Assembly (NCBI RefSeq): GCF_001552175.1
Contig: NZ_BCQR01000033.1
Coordinates: 18,082 to 82,081, forward strand
Origin: Actinomadura kijaniata NBRC 14229
GTDB lineage: Bacteria; Actinomycetota; Actinomycetes; Streptosporangiales; Streptosporangiaceae
Direction: 5' to 3'
DNA length: 64,000 nt
Part shown: piece by piece, positions 44,233 to 53,241 of the stretch
How the letters are laid out: each line of letters opens with the position of its first letter
Numbering within the stretch: position 1 is the stretch's first letter
The notes under the pieces: model-generated
What the model saw: the letters and a program-made list of their open reading frames with translations, nothing else
The model's database searches: none
Told to the model about the DNA's origin: nothing
Program-made: the position numbers and the translations under genes

Positions 44233-45222
44233 GTGGAGCCGTCGTGCCCTGACTCGTCTTCCTCGCGATCCGCCACGCGCCGCCGCGCCCTCGCCGTCGT
44301 CGTGGCGCTCTCCGCCGCGCTGGCCGTCCCCGTCGCCCCCCTCGCCCCCGCCCACGCCGACCCCGACGACACCAGGCAGCTCAGCGAGCAGGCCCACCAG
44401 CTCGCCGACCAGCTCGAACAGCTCACCGAGCAGTACAACGGGCTGAAGGTCCGCCTCCAGCAGACGCAGCGGGCCGCCAAGGTCGCCACCGACAGCGCCA
44501 AGCAGCAGGAGAAGACCCTCGCCGGTCTGCGGGAGAAGATCGGGCGGCTGGCCGCCGTCTCCTACATGCAGAGCGGACCGGACCCGACGCTGTCGTTCGT
44601 CGCCTCCCAGGACCCGCAGGCGATCCTCGACCAGTCCGCCACCCTCACCTACTTCGCCAAGCAGGACGGCACCCAGGTCGCCGAGCTGATGCAGGCGATG
44701 CAGTCGGCCGAACGCGCCCGCCGCACCGCCGACGAGCGCGCCAGGCAGGTCAGGGAGCTGCGCGGCCAGCTCGACCAGCAGCGCACCAAGGTCACCCGGC
44801 TGTACGAGCAGGTCCGCGGCAAGCTCGTGAAGAAGGACCCCAGCCAGCTCGCCAAGCTCCCGGTCGTCGGCACCGGCAAGGGCGCGCAGGCGCTCCGCCT
44901 GGCGATGACGAAGATCGGCCGCCCGTACGTGTGGGGCGCGGCCGGACCGGAGAGCTTCGACTGCTCGGGCCTGGTGATGTGGGCCTACGACAAGGTCGGG
45001 ATCAACCTGCCGCACTACACCGGCAGCCAGTGGAACGCGGGCACGCACATCCCGCGCGACCAGTTGCAGCCGGGCGACCTGGTGTTCTTCTACTCCGACC
45101 TGCACCACGTCGGCATGTACGTGGGCGACGGCAAGATGCTGCACGCCCCGCAGACCGGCGACGTCGTCAAGATCGCCCCCATCGGGGGCCGCCCGTTCGC
45201 CGGAGCCGTGCGGGTGGCCTGA
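44233..45222 (+). CDS. Secreted NlpC/P60 peptidoglycan endopeptidase with coiled coil (RipA/CwlO-like)
   Basis: 329 residues from a GTG preceded by GAGGAGAACTC. Signal peptide at about 17-43 (RALAVVVALSAALAVPVAPLAPAHA). A long helical coiled coil follows (about 48-200: SEQAHQLADQLEQLTEQYNGLKVRLQQTQRAAK). The NlpC/P60 domain has the catalytic Cys in ESFDCSGLVMWAYD, the His in LHHVGMYVGDGKM and a third polar residue in MLHAPQTGD. It cleaves D-Glu-mDAP bonds in the stem peptide. The coiled coil is the usual dock for FtsEX-type regulators. Convergent with a small HTH gene. Confidence 0.93.
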   Translation: MEPSCPDSSSSRSATRRRALAVVVALSAALAVPVAPLAPAHADPDDTRQLSEQAHQLADQLEQLTEQYNGLKVRLQQTQRAAKVATDSAKQQEKTLAGLREKIGRLAAVSYMQSGPDPTLSFVASQDPQAILDQSATLTYFAKQDGTQVAELMQAMQSAERARRTADERARQVRELRGQLDQQRTKVTRLYEQVRGKLVKKDPSQLAKLPVVGTGKGAQALRLAMTKIGRPYVWGAAGPESFDCSGLVMWAYDKVGINLPHYTGSQWNAGTHIPRDQLQPGDLVFFYSDLHHVGMYVGDGKMLHAPQTGDVVKIAPIGGRPFAGAVRVA

Positions 45223-45353
45223 ACGAACGCCGGACCCGCCACGCGAAGCGCGCGGTTCCCTTCCGGGCGGGGGGCGCTCCCTCTCCCCCTCCCGGACGCG
45301 CGCCGCGCGGGCGTGTCGGCGCGGGGGCGCGAGACCCCCGGGTGACGCGCCGT

Positions 45354-45411
45354 CCGCGGCGGCACCGCCTGCAGGGACCTACCTGTCAGTGTTTCGGTGC
45401 CGCCGCCGCGG
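45354..45411. terminator. Stem-loop between convergent genes
   Basis: GCGGCGGCACCG (45356-45367) pairs with CGGTGCCGCCGC (45395-45406): a 12-bp perfect stem around a 27-nt loop. It lies between the NlpC/P60 stop and the HTH stop and so could serve both directions. Confidence 0.55.
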
Positions 45412-45476
45412 GGACGGACGGAGTTCGTCGATCTCGTTCGTTCGTGGGGTCAGATGCTTCGTCGGGTCGGGCCGGA

Positions 45477-45707
45477 TCAGATCAACTGGCGACGGGCCGC
45501 CCACACCACGGCCTCGATGGGGGTGTTGACCTCCAGCCGGTCGCAGATCGTGCGCAGCCGGCGCCGCAGGGTACGGGCGCTCAGCTCCAGCTTGCGCGCC
45601 GCCACGTCGGCGGTCACACCGCTGGCGATCTGGGCCAGCAGCCGGATCTCCTCCTCGCTCAGCCGCAGGTCCTCCGTGCCACGCCGCACAAGTGTGGCCT
45701 GTTCCAC
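45477..45707 (-). CDS. Small LuxR-type helix-turn-helix protein
   Basis: 76 residues, almost nothing but an HTH: LRLSEEEIRLLAQIASGVTADVAARKLELSARTLRRRLRTICDRLEVNTPIEAVVWAARRQLI. This is a GerE/LuxR-C domain with the recognition helix at ARTLRRRLRTI and no receiver or ligand domain. The GTG start is preceded by GGAGG with 5-nt spacing. The frame runs on upstream but encodes only Ser/Pro/Arg-rich sequence. Stand-alone HTH proteins of this kind are common in developmental regulons of actinomycetes. Target unknown. Confidence 0.78.
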   Translation of the reverse strand: MEQATLVRRGTEDLRLSEEEIRLLAQIASGVTADVAARKLELSARTLRRRLRTICDRLEVNTPIEAVVWAARRQLI

Positions 45708-46271
45708 TCCGTCCTCCCTCGTCCGTGGTGATGACCGCGGGGATGCAGCCGTTCGCTGCACAGGTACGGGTGAGCGTCGCTGTGTACGCGTCGGGTTGCC
45801 GGGTCCGGAGCCTTCCGGACTTAGATCATCGCTTTCCTTCTCCGTCTCGCGCGCTTGGCCGGAGGTGGCCGATGAGCCGATTGCGGGGCGCCGTAGGGGA
45901 ACTCCGGGTGACGATTCACTCGTTGGCCGACCGGACACCGCGCCCGCCGGCGCGGCCCCGTCCACTCCGGCGTGGACGGGCGTGCCGAGGAGGGGGGCGA
46001 CTTGCCTGAACCGGGCCCAGATCTCCAGCCATCTCAGCCCGTCCCTCCCCGCCGGTCTCACCGGTTCACGGTCGGGCTCCGCCGTTCCGACCGTGAACGA
46101 AGATCGTGAATCGTTTCAAGCTACGCTTCGGCTCGGAACGCTAGGCGGCCGGATCCGGCCCGTCAAGCGTCGATTGAGTGCTTTGTGTGGTCGCATGGAC
46201 ACACACTGTGACCGCCCTGCGGGGGTTCGCGGCGGGTGACTCTACAACCTGCGAAAACACACCCGGGCCCG
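45708..46271. other. 564-bp interval between the small HTH gene and LacI gene
   Basis: Divergent promoter region without a convincing gene. Visible elements: a GTTCCGA (46084-46090) / TCGGAAC (46133-46139) inverted pair, and a TGTGTG (46184-46189) / CACACA (46200-46205) inverted pair 65 bp before the LacI start, a possible autoregulatory site. Near 46236-46249 the TCTACAACCTGC stretch may be the LacI -10. Confidence 0.4.
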
Positions 46272-47306
46272 ATGAGGAGTGACTTGCCACAAAGCAGTAT
46301 TCGCGAAGTCGCGAGGCGTGCCGGGGTCTCAGTTGGGACCGTTTCGAATGTCCTAAACCGGCCAGACCTCGTGGCCGAAGCGACCCGTGAACGCGTTCGG
46401 GCGGCGATCGAGGAACTGGGGTTCGTGCGCAACGAGTCCGCTCGGCGGTTGCGCAAGGGCGCCGACTCCACCGCGTCCGCCGCCGATCCGCCGCGCGCGC
46501 GTGCGTTCGGCATCGTGGTGGAGGATCTGTCCAACCCGTACGCCAGCGATGTGGCGCGCGGCGTCGAGGAGACCCTGAACGCCGCGGGCTACGAGGCGTT
46601 CTGGCTCACCACCGACCACTCCCCGGAGAAGGAGCGGCGCGTCCTGGAGCTGCTGGAGGCGCAGCGCGCCACCGGGGTCGTGGCGATCCCGGTGTGCCTG
46701 GGGTCGGCCGGGATCGGCCGGCTGCGGACGGCGGGCATGTCGGTGGTGCTGCTGGACCGCGCCGGGCGGGACGTGTGCTCGGCGCAGGTGGACCATGTGG
46801 CGGGCGGCGACATCGCGGCCGCGCACCTGCTGAACGCCGGCCGCGAGAACCTGGTGTTCGTGACGGGCAGGCCCGTGCCGCGGCCGTGCGAGGAGCGCCG
46901 GGACGGCGCGGCCCGGACGCTGGCGAAGGCCGGGGGCGGCGACCTGGTGACGCTGGTCCAGGAGGCCCTGTCCCCGACGGAGGGGCGGGCCGCCGCGCGG
47001 CGGCTGCTGGAGATGGACCCGGTGCCCGACGGCGTGTTCTGCGCCAACGACCTGCTCGCGATCGGGCTGGTCAACGAGCTGGTGCGGCTGGGCGTGCGGG
47101 TTCCGGGCGACATCGCCGTGGTCGGGTACGACGACATCGAGCTGGCGACCAGCGCGGCCGTCCCGCTGACGACGATCCGCCAGCCCCGCCGGCAGCTGGG
47201 GATGGAGGCCGCCGAGCTGGCCCTGGCGGAGACCGCCGAGGGCGAGCGCCACCAGCACCGCCAGATCGTCCTGGTCCCGGAGCTGGTCGTCCGGGAGTCG
47301 GCCTGA
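46272..47306 (+). CDS. LacI-family transcriptional regulator
   Basis: 344 residues as called. HTH at the start (SSIREVARRAGVSVGTVSNVLNRPDLVAEATRERVRAAIEELGFVRNESARRL) with the hinge helix at residues 50-60. The periplasmic-binding-like core follows (FGIVVEDLSNPYASDVARGVEETLN; VVLLDRAGRDVCSAQVDHVAGGDIAAAHLL; PDGVFCANDLLAIGLVNELVRLGVRVPGDIAVVGYDDIELATSAAVPLTTIRQP). It probably senses a sugar, but no sugar genes adjoin. A TTG at 46284 preceded by GGAG fits ribosome binding better than the ATG, so the protein may begin PQSSIREVA. Confidence 0.88.
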   Translation: MRSDLPQSSIREVARRAGVSVGTVSNVLNRPDLVAEATRERVRAAIEELGFVRNESARRLRKGADSTASAADPPRARAFGIVVEDLSNPYASDVARGVEETLNAAGYEAFWLTTDHSPEKERRVLELLEAQRATGVVAIPVCLGSAGIGRLRTAGMSVVLLDRAGRDVCSAQVDHVAGGDIAAAHLLNAGRENLVFVTGRPVPRPCEERRDGAARTLAKAGGGDLVTLVQEALSPTEGRAAARRLLEMDPVPDGVFCANDLLAIGLVNELVRLGVRVPGDIAVVGYDDIELATSAAVPLTTIRQPRRQLGMEAAELALAETAEGERHQHRQIVLVPELVVRESA

Positions 47307-47357
47307 GCGGACGCCCCGCCCCGTCGTGATCGGGGGCGGGGCGGTCCAGTGGCGCGC

Positions 47358-48848
47358 CTATTCGGGCTTCACCAGCGGGAACAGGATCGTCTCGCGGATG
47401 TTCCGGCCGGTGAACGCCATGATCATCCGGTCGATGCCCGCGCCCATGCCGCCGGTGGGCGGCATCGCGTACTCCAGGGCCCGCAGGAAGTCCTCGTCGA
47501 GCTGCATCGCCTCGGGGTCGCCGCCGGCGGCCAGCAGGGACTGCTCGGTGAGGCGGCGGCGCTGCTCGATCGGGTCGATCAGCTCCGAGTAGGCGGTGCC
47601 CAGCTCGGTGCCGAAGCCGATCAGGTCCCACTTCTCGGTCAGCAGCGGCTCCTCGCGGTGCTGGCGGGTCAGCGGGGAGGTCTCCAGCGGGTAGTCCATC
47701 ACGAACGTCGGCTGGACCAGCGTGTGCTCGACCAGCTCCTCGAAGATCTCCTGGACCAGCTTGCCCTGGCCCCACTTGGGGTCCCACTGGACGCCGCGGG
47801 CGTCGGCCAGCTTGCGGACCTGATCGATCGGGGTGTGCGGGGTGATCTCCTCGCCCAGCGCCTCCGAGACCGAGCCGTACAGCGTGATCCGCGGCCACTC
47901 GGCCAGCCCGAGGTCGATCTCCTGGCCGTCGTGGACCACGACGGTCGTGTCCAGGGCCGCCACGACGGCCTTCTGGTACATCCGCTGGGTCAGGTCGGCC
48001 ATGTCGTTGTAGTCGAGGTAGGTGCCGTACGCCTCGAGCATCGTGAACTCGGGGTTGTGCGTGGAGTCGGCGCCCTCGTTCCGGAAGTTCCGGTTGATCT
48101 CGAAGACCTTGTCGATGCCGCCCACGACGAGCCGCTTGAGGTACAGCTCGATCGCGATCCTCAGGTAGAGGTCCATGTCGTAGGCGTTGATGTGGGTCTG
48201 GAACGGCCGGGCCGCCGCGCCGCCGTGGATCGGCTGGAGCATCGGCGTCTCGACCTCGAGGTAGCCCTCCTCGTGCCAGAAGTCGCGGACCGCGCGCACG
48301 GTGGCGCTGCGGACGCGCGCCATCCTGCGGGCCTCGTCGTTGACGATCAGGTCCACGTAGCGGAGGCGGACGCGGGCCTCGGGGTCGGTGAGCCCGGCGT
48401 GCTTCTCCGGCAGCGGACGCAGGCACTTGGCGGTGATCGCGAACCGGTCCGCCATGATCGACAGTTCGCCGCGGCGGGAGGTGATCACCTCGCCCTCGAC
48501 GCCGATGTGGTCGCCGAGGTCGATCTCGCGCTTCCAGAACTCCAGCTGCTCCTCGCCGACCTTGGCCAGCGAGAGCATGACCTGGATGTCGCCGGAGCCG
48601 TCGCGGATCGTGGCGAAGCACAGCTTGCCGGTGTTGCGGACGAGCATGACGCGACCGGCGACGCCGACCCGGTCGCCCGTCTCGGTGCCCGGCTCCAGGT
48701 CGGGGTGTTTCTCCCGGACCTCGGCGATGGTCGCGGTGCGGGGGAAGTTCACCGGGTAGGGGTCGATGCCGCTCTCGCGGAGCCGGTCGAGCTTCTCCCG
48801 GCGCACGCGCATCTGCTCCGGGAGATCATCGTAGGTCTCGTCACTCAC
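47358..48848 (-). CDS. lysS: Lysyl-tRNA synthetase, class II
   Basis: 496 residues, full length. Charges tRNA-Lys. The N-terminal OB-fold anticodon domain (VGVAGRVMLVRNTGKLCFATIRDGSGDIQVML) is followed by the class II core with motif 2 RNFRNEGADSTHNPEFTMLEAY and motif 3 GGMGAGIDRMIMAFTGRNIRETILFP. GTG start at 48848. In mycobacteria lysS is followed directly by lsr2 and clpC1. Here a block of six other genes separates lysS from lsr2. The gene on the upstream side is a small membrane protein in the opposite direction, then coaX. Confidence 0.97.
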   Translation of the reverse strand: MSDETYDDLPEQMRVRREKLDRLRESGIDPYPVNFPRTATIAEVREKHPDLEPGTETGDRVGVAGRVMLVRNTGKLCFATIRDGSGDIQVMLSLAKVGEEQLEFWKREIDLGDHIGVEGEVITSRRGELSIMADRFAITAKCLRPLPEKHAGLTDPEARVRLRYVDLIVNDEARRMARVRSATVRAVRDFWHEEGYLEVETPMLQPIHGGAAARPFQTHINAYDMDLYLRIAIELYLKRLVVGGIDKVFEINRNFRNEGADSTHNPEFTMLEAYGTYLDYNDMADLTQRMYQKAVVAALDTTVVVHDGQEIDLGLAEWPRITLYGSVSEALGEEITPHTPIDQVRKLADARGVQWDPKWGQGKLVQEIFEELVEHTLVQPTFVMDYPLETSPLTRQHREEPLLTEKWDLIGFGTELGTAYSELIDPIEQRRRLTEQSLLAAGGDPEAMQLDEDFLRALEYAMPPTGGMGAGIDRMIMAFTGRNIRETILFPLVKPE

Positions 48849-48873
48849 GTCCCCAGGCTATCGATCCCCGACG

Positions 48874-49212
48874 ATGCCCCGCGAACGACTTCACGGGTCC
48901 GGCAGCGGCGGGTCGGGCACCAGCGTCGGGCCGAGGTCGCGCGCCGACGCCGCAGCGAGGGCCCGGAGCACCGCCACCTCGGTCCGGACGTCGGCGGCGC
49001 GGGTCGCCAGGACGCCGCGGTCGCGCGGCGCGTCGGGGCCCCGGTTGACGGTGCTGGCGGTGTCGGCGACGTTCGCGCTGCTGCCCGCCGTGCTCCGCGT
49101 CCACCACCTGCCGTTGGCCTATGCCGGGGCGCTGTGCGCGGTGACGCTGGGGGCCGGGATCGCGGTCCGGCGGGCCGCGCGGGCCTGGCGCTGGCGGCCG
49201 CCGGGTGCGTGA
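48874..49212 (+). CDS. Small membrane protein, hypothetical
   Basis: 112 residues. The first 58 are Ser/Arg/Ala/Gly-rich and probably disordered. The rest holds two hydrophobic helices (LTVLAVSATFALLPAVL and LAYAGALCAVTLGAGIAV) and a basic end (RRAARAWRWRPPG). Third codon positions are almost all G or C over the helices, which supports real coding. I do not recognise a family. It lies between lysS and coaX but on the opposite strand, in a place where mycobacteria have an unrelated small gene (Rv3599c). Confidence 0.45.
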   Translation: MPRERLHGSGSGGSGTSVGPRSRADAAARARSTATSVRTSAARVARTPRSRGASGPRLTVLAVSATFALLPAVLRVHHLPLAYAGALCAVTLGAGIAVRRAARAWRWRPPGA

Positions 49213-49375
49213 CGGCCCTGCTGTCCCTCACCGCCGTCATCCGCAGGACCGGAGAGCCCCTCCTCGGACCGGGCCGCCCAGCCCCGCACGCGAGCGCGTC
49301 CGGAGGCTGAGGCAGGGGGCAAAAGCCGAAGGCGAGGTCCCCTGCGGAAGATCGCGAAGCGATGCAGCGCTCGTC

Positions 49376-49425
49376 TGCTTTTCGGCCGGTTCCCGAGCCC
49401 CGGCGAGGGGTTCGGGCCGAAAGGC
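49376..49425 (-). terminator. Terminator hairpin of the panC-panD-nad-coaX operon
   Basis: The stretch starting CTTTTCGGCCGG and ending TTCGGGCCGAAAGG folds on itself (TTCGG/CCGAA outer, TCGGG/CCCGA and GGGG/CCCC inner) 3 nt after the coaX stop. Read on the minus strand it ends in AAAAG, and the opposite strand gives a short T run. Confidence 0.55.
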
Positions 49426-49427
49426 CG

Positions 49428-50210
49428 TTAAGCCGTGTTCCGCTGGTAGATGAGGCGGAGGCCTACGAGGGTGAGCCAGGGCTCGTACTCGTCGATGCTG
49501 CGGGCCTCGTCCAGCACCAGCGGGGCCAGGCCGCCGGTGGCGATCACCTTGACCTCGTCGGGGTCCTCCGCCAGCTCCTCGGACATGCGTTCGACGATGC
49601 CGTCCACCTGGCCCGCGAACCCGAAGATGATGCCGGACTGCAGCGCCTCGACGGTGTTCTTGGCGATCACGCTGCGGGGGCGCTGCAACTCGATCTTGTG
49701 GAGCTGGGCGCCGCGCACCGACAGGGCGTCGATGGAGATCTCGATGCCGGGGGCGATGGCGCCGCCGACGTACTCGCCCTTGGCCGAGACCGCGTCGAAC
49801 GTGGTGGCGGTGCCGAAGTCCACCACGATCGCCGGGCCGCCGTACAGGTGGATGGCGGCCAGCGCGTTGACGATGCGGTCGGCGCCGACCTCCTTGGGGT
49901 TGTCCATGCGCACCGGCACGCCGGTCTTGACGCCCGGCTCCACGATCACGGCGGGGACGTCGCCGTAGTAGCGGCGGCACATCTCGCGCATCTCGTGGAG
50001 CACCGACGGGACGGTGGAGCACAGGCCGATGCCGCTGATGTCGGTGTCGGCCAGCAGCGGGCTCTGCTGGACGAGTCCCTGCAGGACCACCGCGATCTCG
50101 TCGGCGGTCCGCCGCGGATCGGTGTTGATCCTCCAGTGCTCGATCACCTCCTCGCCCTCGAACAGGCCGAGGACGGTGTGGGTGTTACCGACGTCGATGG
50201 TGAGCAGCAT
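49428..50210 (-). CDS. coaX: Type III pantothenate kinase
   Basis: 260 residues. Phosphorylates pantothenate, the first step of CoA synthesis. Sugar-kinase-like fold with MLLTIDVGNTHTVLGLFEG (phosphate 1), GADRIVNALAAIHLYGGPAIVVDFGTATTFD (phosphate 2 / catalytic Asp) and IIFGFAGQVDGIVERM. Ends a run of same-strand genes (DUF2520, panC, panD, nadB, nadC, coaX). It lies 14 bp after nadC, so co-transcription is likely. Length as expected. Confidence 0.96.
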   Translation of the reverse strand: MLLTIDVGNTHTVLGLFEGEEVIEHWRINTDPRRTADEIAVVLQGLVQQSPLLADTDISGIGLCSTVPSVLHEMREMCRRYYGDVPAVIVEPGVKTGVPVRMDNPKEVGADRIVNALAAIHLYGGPAIVVDFGTATTFDAVSAKGEYVGGAIAPGIEISIDALSVRGAQLHKIELQRPRSVIAKNTVEALQSGIIFGFAGQVDGIVERMSEELAEDPDEVKVIATGGLAPLVLDEARSIDEYEPWLTLVGLRLIYQRNTA

Positions 50211-50224
50211 CAGGTCCCCGCTGG

Positions 50225-51082
50225 TCAGGAGAAGTCAAGGCCGATGTCGAACACGCGCGCCGAGTGGGTCAGCGCACCTACTGCAAGGTAGTCCACACCG
50301 GTCACGGCCACATCTCGGGCCCGCTCCAAAGTCAGCCCGCCGCTGGCCTCCAGCTCGGCCCGGCCCGCCGTGATCCTGACCGCCTCGGTCATGTCCGCCA
50401 CGCTCATGTTGTCCAGCAGGATCGAGGTGACGCCGACGTTCAGCGCCTCCTCGACCTGCGCCAACGTGTCGCACTCCACCTGGACGCGCAGCTTCGGGTA
50501 GGCGGCGCGGATCGCCTCGTAGGCCTTGGTGAGCGACCCGGCCGCCGCGATGTGGTTGTCCTTGACCAGCGCGGCGTCGGACAGGCTCATCCGGTGGTTG
50601 ACGCCGCCGCCGCACCGCACCGCGTACTTCTGCAGCGCGCGCAGGCCCGGCAGCGTCTTGCGGCTGTCGCGGACGCGCGCCCTCGTGCCCTCCATCGCGT
50701 CCTGCCAGCGGCGGGTGGCGGTGGCGATGCCGGACAGGTGGGTGAGGAGGTTCAGCGCGGTGCGCTCGGCGCGCAGGATCGCGCGGGTGGGCCCGGACAC
50801 GCTGATGATCACGTCGCCGGCGGCGACGCGGTCCCCGTCGCCGACCCTGGCCTCGTAGGCGACGCCCAGTTCCTCGAACACGACGGCGGCGACGGGCACG
50901 CCCGCCACGACGCCGTCCTCGCGGGCGGCGAAATCCCCGCGCGCGGTCTCCTCGGGCCCGAAGATGGGCTCGCTGGTCACGTCGGTGTCGCCGTCCTCGG
51001 CGAGCGCGGTCCGCACGAGGTTCTCCACAGCCTGTGGATCGAGTCCGGCGGCGCGGAGCCGGTCGGCCAGTTCGGGGGTCAT
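50225..51082 (-). CDS. nadC: Nicotinate-nucleotide pyrophosphorylase (quinolinate phosphoribosyltransferase)
   Basis: 285 residues. Converts quinolinate and PRPP to nicotinate mononucleotide with loss of CO2. Landmarks are RAERTALNLLTHLSGIAT, RDSRKTLPGLRALQKYAVRCGGGVNHRMSLSDAALVKDNHI (substrate-binding Arg, Lys, His), QVECDTLAQV, ILLDNMS and ASGGLTLE. The ATG overlaps the nadB stop (ATGA). A much longer frame continues upstream through nadB in another frame and is not real. The intermediate gene, nadA, is not in the window. Confidence 0.96.
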   Translation of the reverse strand: MTPELADRLRAAGLDPQAVENLVRTALAEDGDTDVTSEPIFGPEETARGDFAAREDGVVAGVPVAAVVFEELGVAYEARVGDGDRVAAGDVIISVSGPTRAILRAERTALNLLTHLSGIATATRRWQDAMEGTRARVRDSRKTLPGLRALQKYAVRCGGGVNHRMSLSDAALVKDNHIAAAGSLTKAYEAIRAAYPKLRVQVECDTLAQVEEALNVGVTSILLDNMSVADMTEAVRITAGRAELEASGGLTLERARDVAVTGVDYLAVGALTHSARVFDIGLDFS

Positions 51083-52695
51083 CGGTCCTCCAGGGGTGCG
51101 TAGGCGGTGGCCAGTCCGGCGTCCGTCAGGCGGGTGGTCAGATGGCCGCGCCAGGCGGCGTCGTCGCGTTCGGGGTGGTCCTCGCGCCAGTGGCTGCCGC
51201 GGGTCTCGGTCCGCCGCCGGGCCGCCGCGACGATGGCGGCGGCGACGGTGAGCAGGTTGGCGGTCTCCCAGGCCGGGACGCCCGGCTCGCCGCCGCCGGG
51301 GAGCGCGGCGAGGGCGCGTTCGGCGGCGGCCAGGCCGTCCGCGTCGCGCAGCACGCCCGCGTGCGCCGACATGACGCGCTGGATGTCCGCGCGGGCCTCC
51401 GGGGACGGCAGCGGCCCGGGAACGTCGCCGAGCGCGGGACCGCCGGGGCGGTCCGGGATCTCGGCCGCGACGGCGGCGGCGATGCGCTCGGCGAAGACCA
51501 GGCCCTCCAGCAGGGAGTTGGAGGCGAGCCGGTTCGCGCCGTGCACGCCCGTGCAGGCCACCTCCCCGCACGCGTACAGGCCGGGCACCGTGGTGCGCCC
51601 GTGCAGGTCGGTCCGCACGCCCCCGCTGGCGTAGTGGGCGGCCGGGACCACCGGGACCAGGTCGGTCACCGGGTCGATCCCGTGGTGGCGGCAGGCGGCC
51701 AGGATGGTCGGGAAGCGGCGCTCCCACATCGCCGCGCCGAAGTGCCGCCCGTCCAGGTACACGCAGTCGGCGCCGGTCTCCCGCATCCGTGCCATGATCC
51801 CCTTGGCGACGATGTCGCGCGGCGCGAGCTCGGCCAGCTCGTGGCGGCCGACCATGAAGCGGGTCCCGTCGCCGTCCACCAGGAACGCGCCCTCGCCCCG
51901 CACCGCCTCGGAGACCAGCGGCTGCCGCCCCCGCGCGTCCGGTCCGAGCCACAGCACCGTGGGATGGAACTGCACGAACTCCAGGTCGCGCACCTCCGCC
52001 CCGGCGCGCAGCGCCAGCGCCACGCCGTCGCCGGTGGACACCTCGGGGTTGGTGGTGGCCGAGAAGACCTGGCCGAGCCCGCCGGTGGCGAGCACGACGG
52101 CGCGGGCCCGGACGGCGCCGACGCCGTTCGGCTGCCCCTCGCCCATGACGTGCAGGGTGACCCCGGCGGCCCGGCCGTCCGGGTCGGTGAGCAGGTCCAG
52201 CACCAGCGCGTGCTCGATGACCTGGACGTCGGTCTGCTTGAGCGCCGCCACCAGCGCCCGGCTGATCTCCGCCCCGGTGGCGTCGCCGCCCGCGTGCGCG
52301 ATGCGCCGCCGGTGGTGCCCGCCCTCGCGGGTCAGCGCGATCTCGCCGTCCTCCTCGTCGAACCGCGTCCCGAGCGCGATCAGCCGCCGCACCGCGTCCG
52401 GCCCCTCGGTGACCAGGGTCCGCACGGCGGCGGTGTCGCACAGGCCCACGCCCGCGACGAGGGTGTCGTCGAGATGCTCGGCGGGCGAGTCCGCGGGGTC
52501 GAGCGCGGCGGCGATCCCGCCCTGCGCCCACCGCGTGGACCCGGCGTCCAGCAGCGCCTTGGTGACGAGCAGCACCCGCCCGTGCTCCCGGCAGCGCAAC
52601 GCCGCCACGAGCCCGGCGATGCCGGACCCCACCACCACGATGTCGGTCTCGACGTCCCAGCCGGGCGCGGGGGCCGCCAACCGTCGAGGGATCAT
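51079..52695 (-). CDS. nadB: L-aspartate oxidase
   Basis: 538 residues. FAD enzyme that turns L-aspartate into iminoaspartate for quinolinate. The dinucleotide-binding start is VVVGSGIAGLVAALRC, with AGSTRWAQGGIAAALDPADS, the active-site region GGHHRRRIAHAGGDATGAEI, and FVQFHPTV. The closing fumarate-reductase-like region holds RTDLHGRTTVPGLYACGEVACTGVHGANRLASNSLLEGLVFAERIA. The C-terminal helical domain is present. 129 bp separate it from panD. Translationally coupled to nadC by ATGA. Confidence 0.96.
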   Translation of the reverse strand: MIPRRLAAPAPGWDVETDIVVVGSGIAGLVAALRCREHGRVLLVTKALLDAGSTRWAQGGIAAALDPADSPAEHLDDTLVAGVGLCDTAAVRTLVTEGPDAVRRLIALGTRFDEEDGEIALTREGGHHRRRIAHAGGDATGAEISRALVAALKQTDVQVIEHALVLDLLTDPDGRAAGVTLHVMGEGQPNGVGAVRARAVVLATGGLGQVFSATTNPEVSTGDGVALALRAGAEVRDLEFVQFHPTVLWLGPDARGRQPLVSEAVRGEGAFLVDGDGTRFMVGRHELAELAPRDIVAKGIMARMRETGADCVYLDGRHFGAAMWERRFPTILAACRHHGIDPVTDLVPVVPAAHYASGGVRTDLHGRTTVPGLYACGEVACTGVHGANRLASNSLLEGLVFAERIAAAVAAEIPDRPGGPALGDVPGPLPSPEARADIQRVMSAHAGVLRDADGLAAAERALAALPGGGEPGVPAWETANLLTVAAAIVAAARRRTETRGSHWREDHPERDDAAWRGHLTTRLTDAGLATAYAPLEDR

Positions 52696-52824
52696 GGACC
52701 CTCCTCAGGGGGTTGTTTTCGTCATTCTGACATTAACCCCGGGATGCTCCGGTCACCGCCCCACCGGATAGGACAAGGGCCGCACATCGCACGGGATGCG
52801 CGGCCCGGTGGACGAGCGGGGATG

Positions 52825-53241
52825 TCAGGTGTAGGCCGCGTCCCCGCGCGGGTTCTTCGTGCCGGGGACCGGCTCGGCGGGGTCCTCCCCCAGCTTGATG
52901 ATCCTGTTGTCGCGGTCGACGTGGACGACCGCGGGGACGAACGCGCGGGCCTCGGCGTCCGAGAGCTGGGCGTAGCTGATGATGATCACCAGGTCGCCCG
53001 GGGAGACCAGCCGGGCCGCCGCGCCGTTGATGCCGATCACGCCGGTGCCGCGCGGGCCCTCGATGACGTAGGTCTCCAGGCGGGCGCCGTTGTCGATGTC
53101 CACCACGTGGACCTGCTCGCCGGGCAGCAGGTCGGCGGCCTCCATCAGGTCCGCGTCGATCGTCAGGGACCCCACGTAGTGCAGGTCGGCCTGGGTGACC
53201 GTGGCGCGGTGGATCTTGCTCTTGAACATCGTCCGCATCAT
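52825..53241 (-). CDS. panD: Aspartate 1-decarboxylase
   Basis: 138 residues. Makes beta-alanine for pantothenate. The proenzyme self-cleaves at Gly24-Ser25 (HYVGSLTID), forming the pyruvoyl group. Lys9 and His11 before it, and Tyr in IISYAQL after it, are conserved. Start at the first of two ATGs (ATG at 53239-53241), which forms ATGA with the panC stop and has AAGGAG 5 nt upstream. Upstream frame extends through panC but is not coding. Confidence 0.96.
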   Translation of the reverse strand: MMRTMFKSKIHRATVTQADLHYVGSLTIDADLMEAADLLPGEQVHVVDIDNGARLETYVIEGPRGTGVIGINGAAARLVSPGDLVIIISYAQLSDAEARAFVPAVVHVDRDNRIIKLGEDPAEPVPGTKNPRGDAAYT

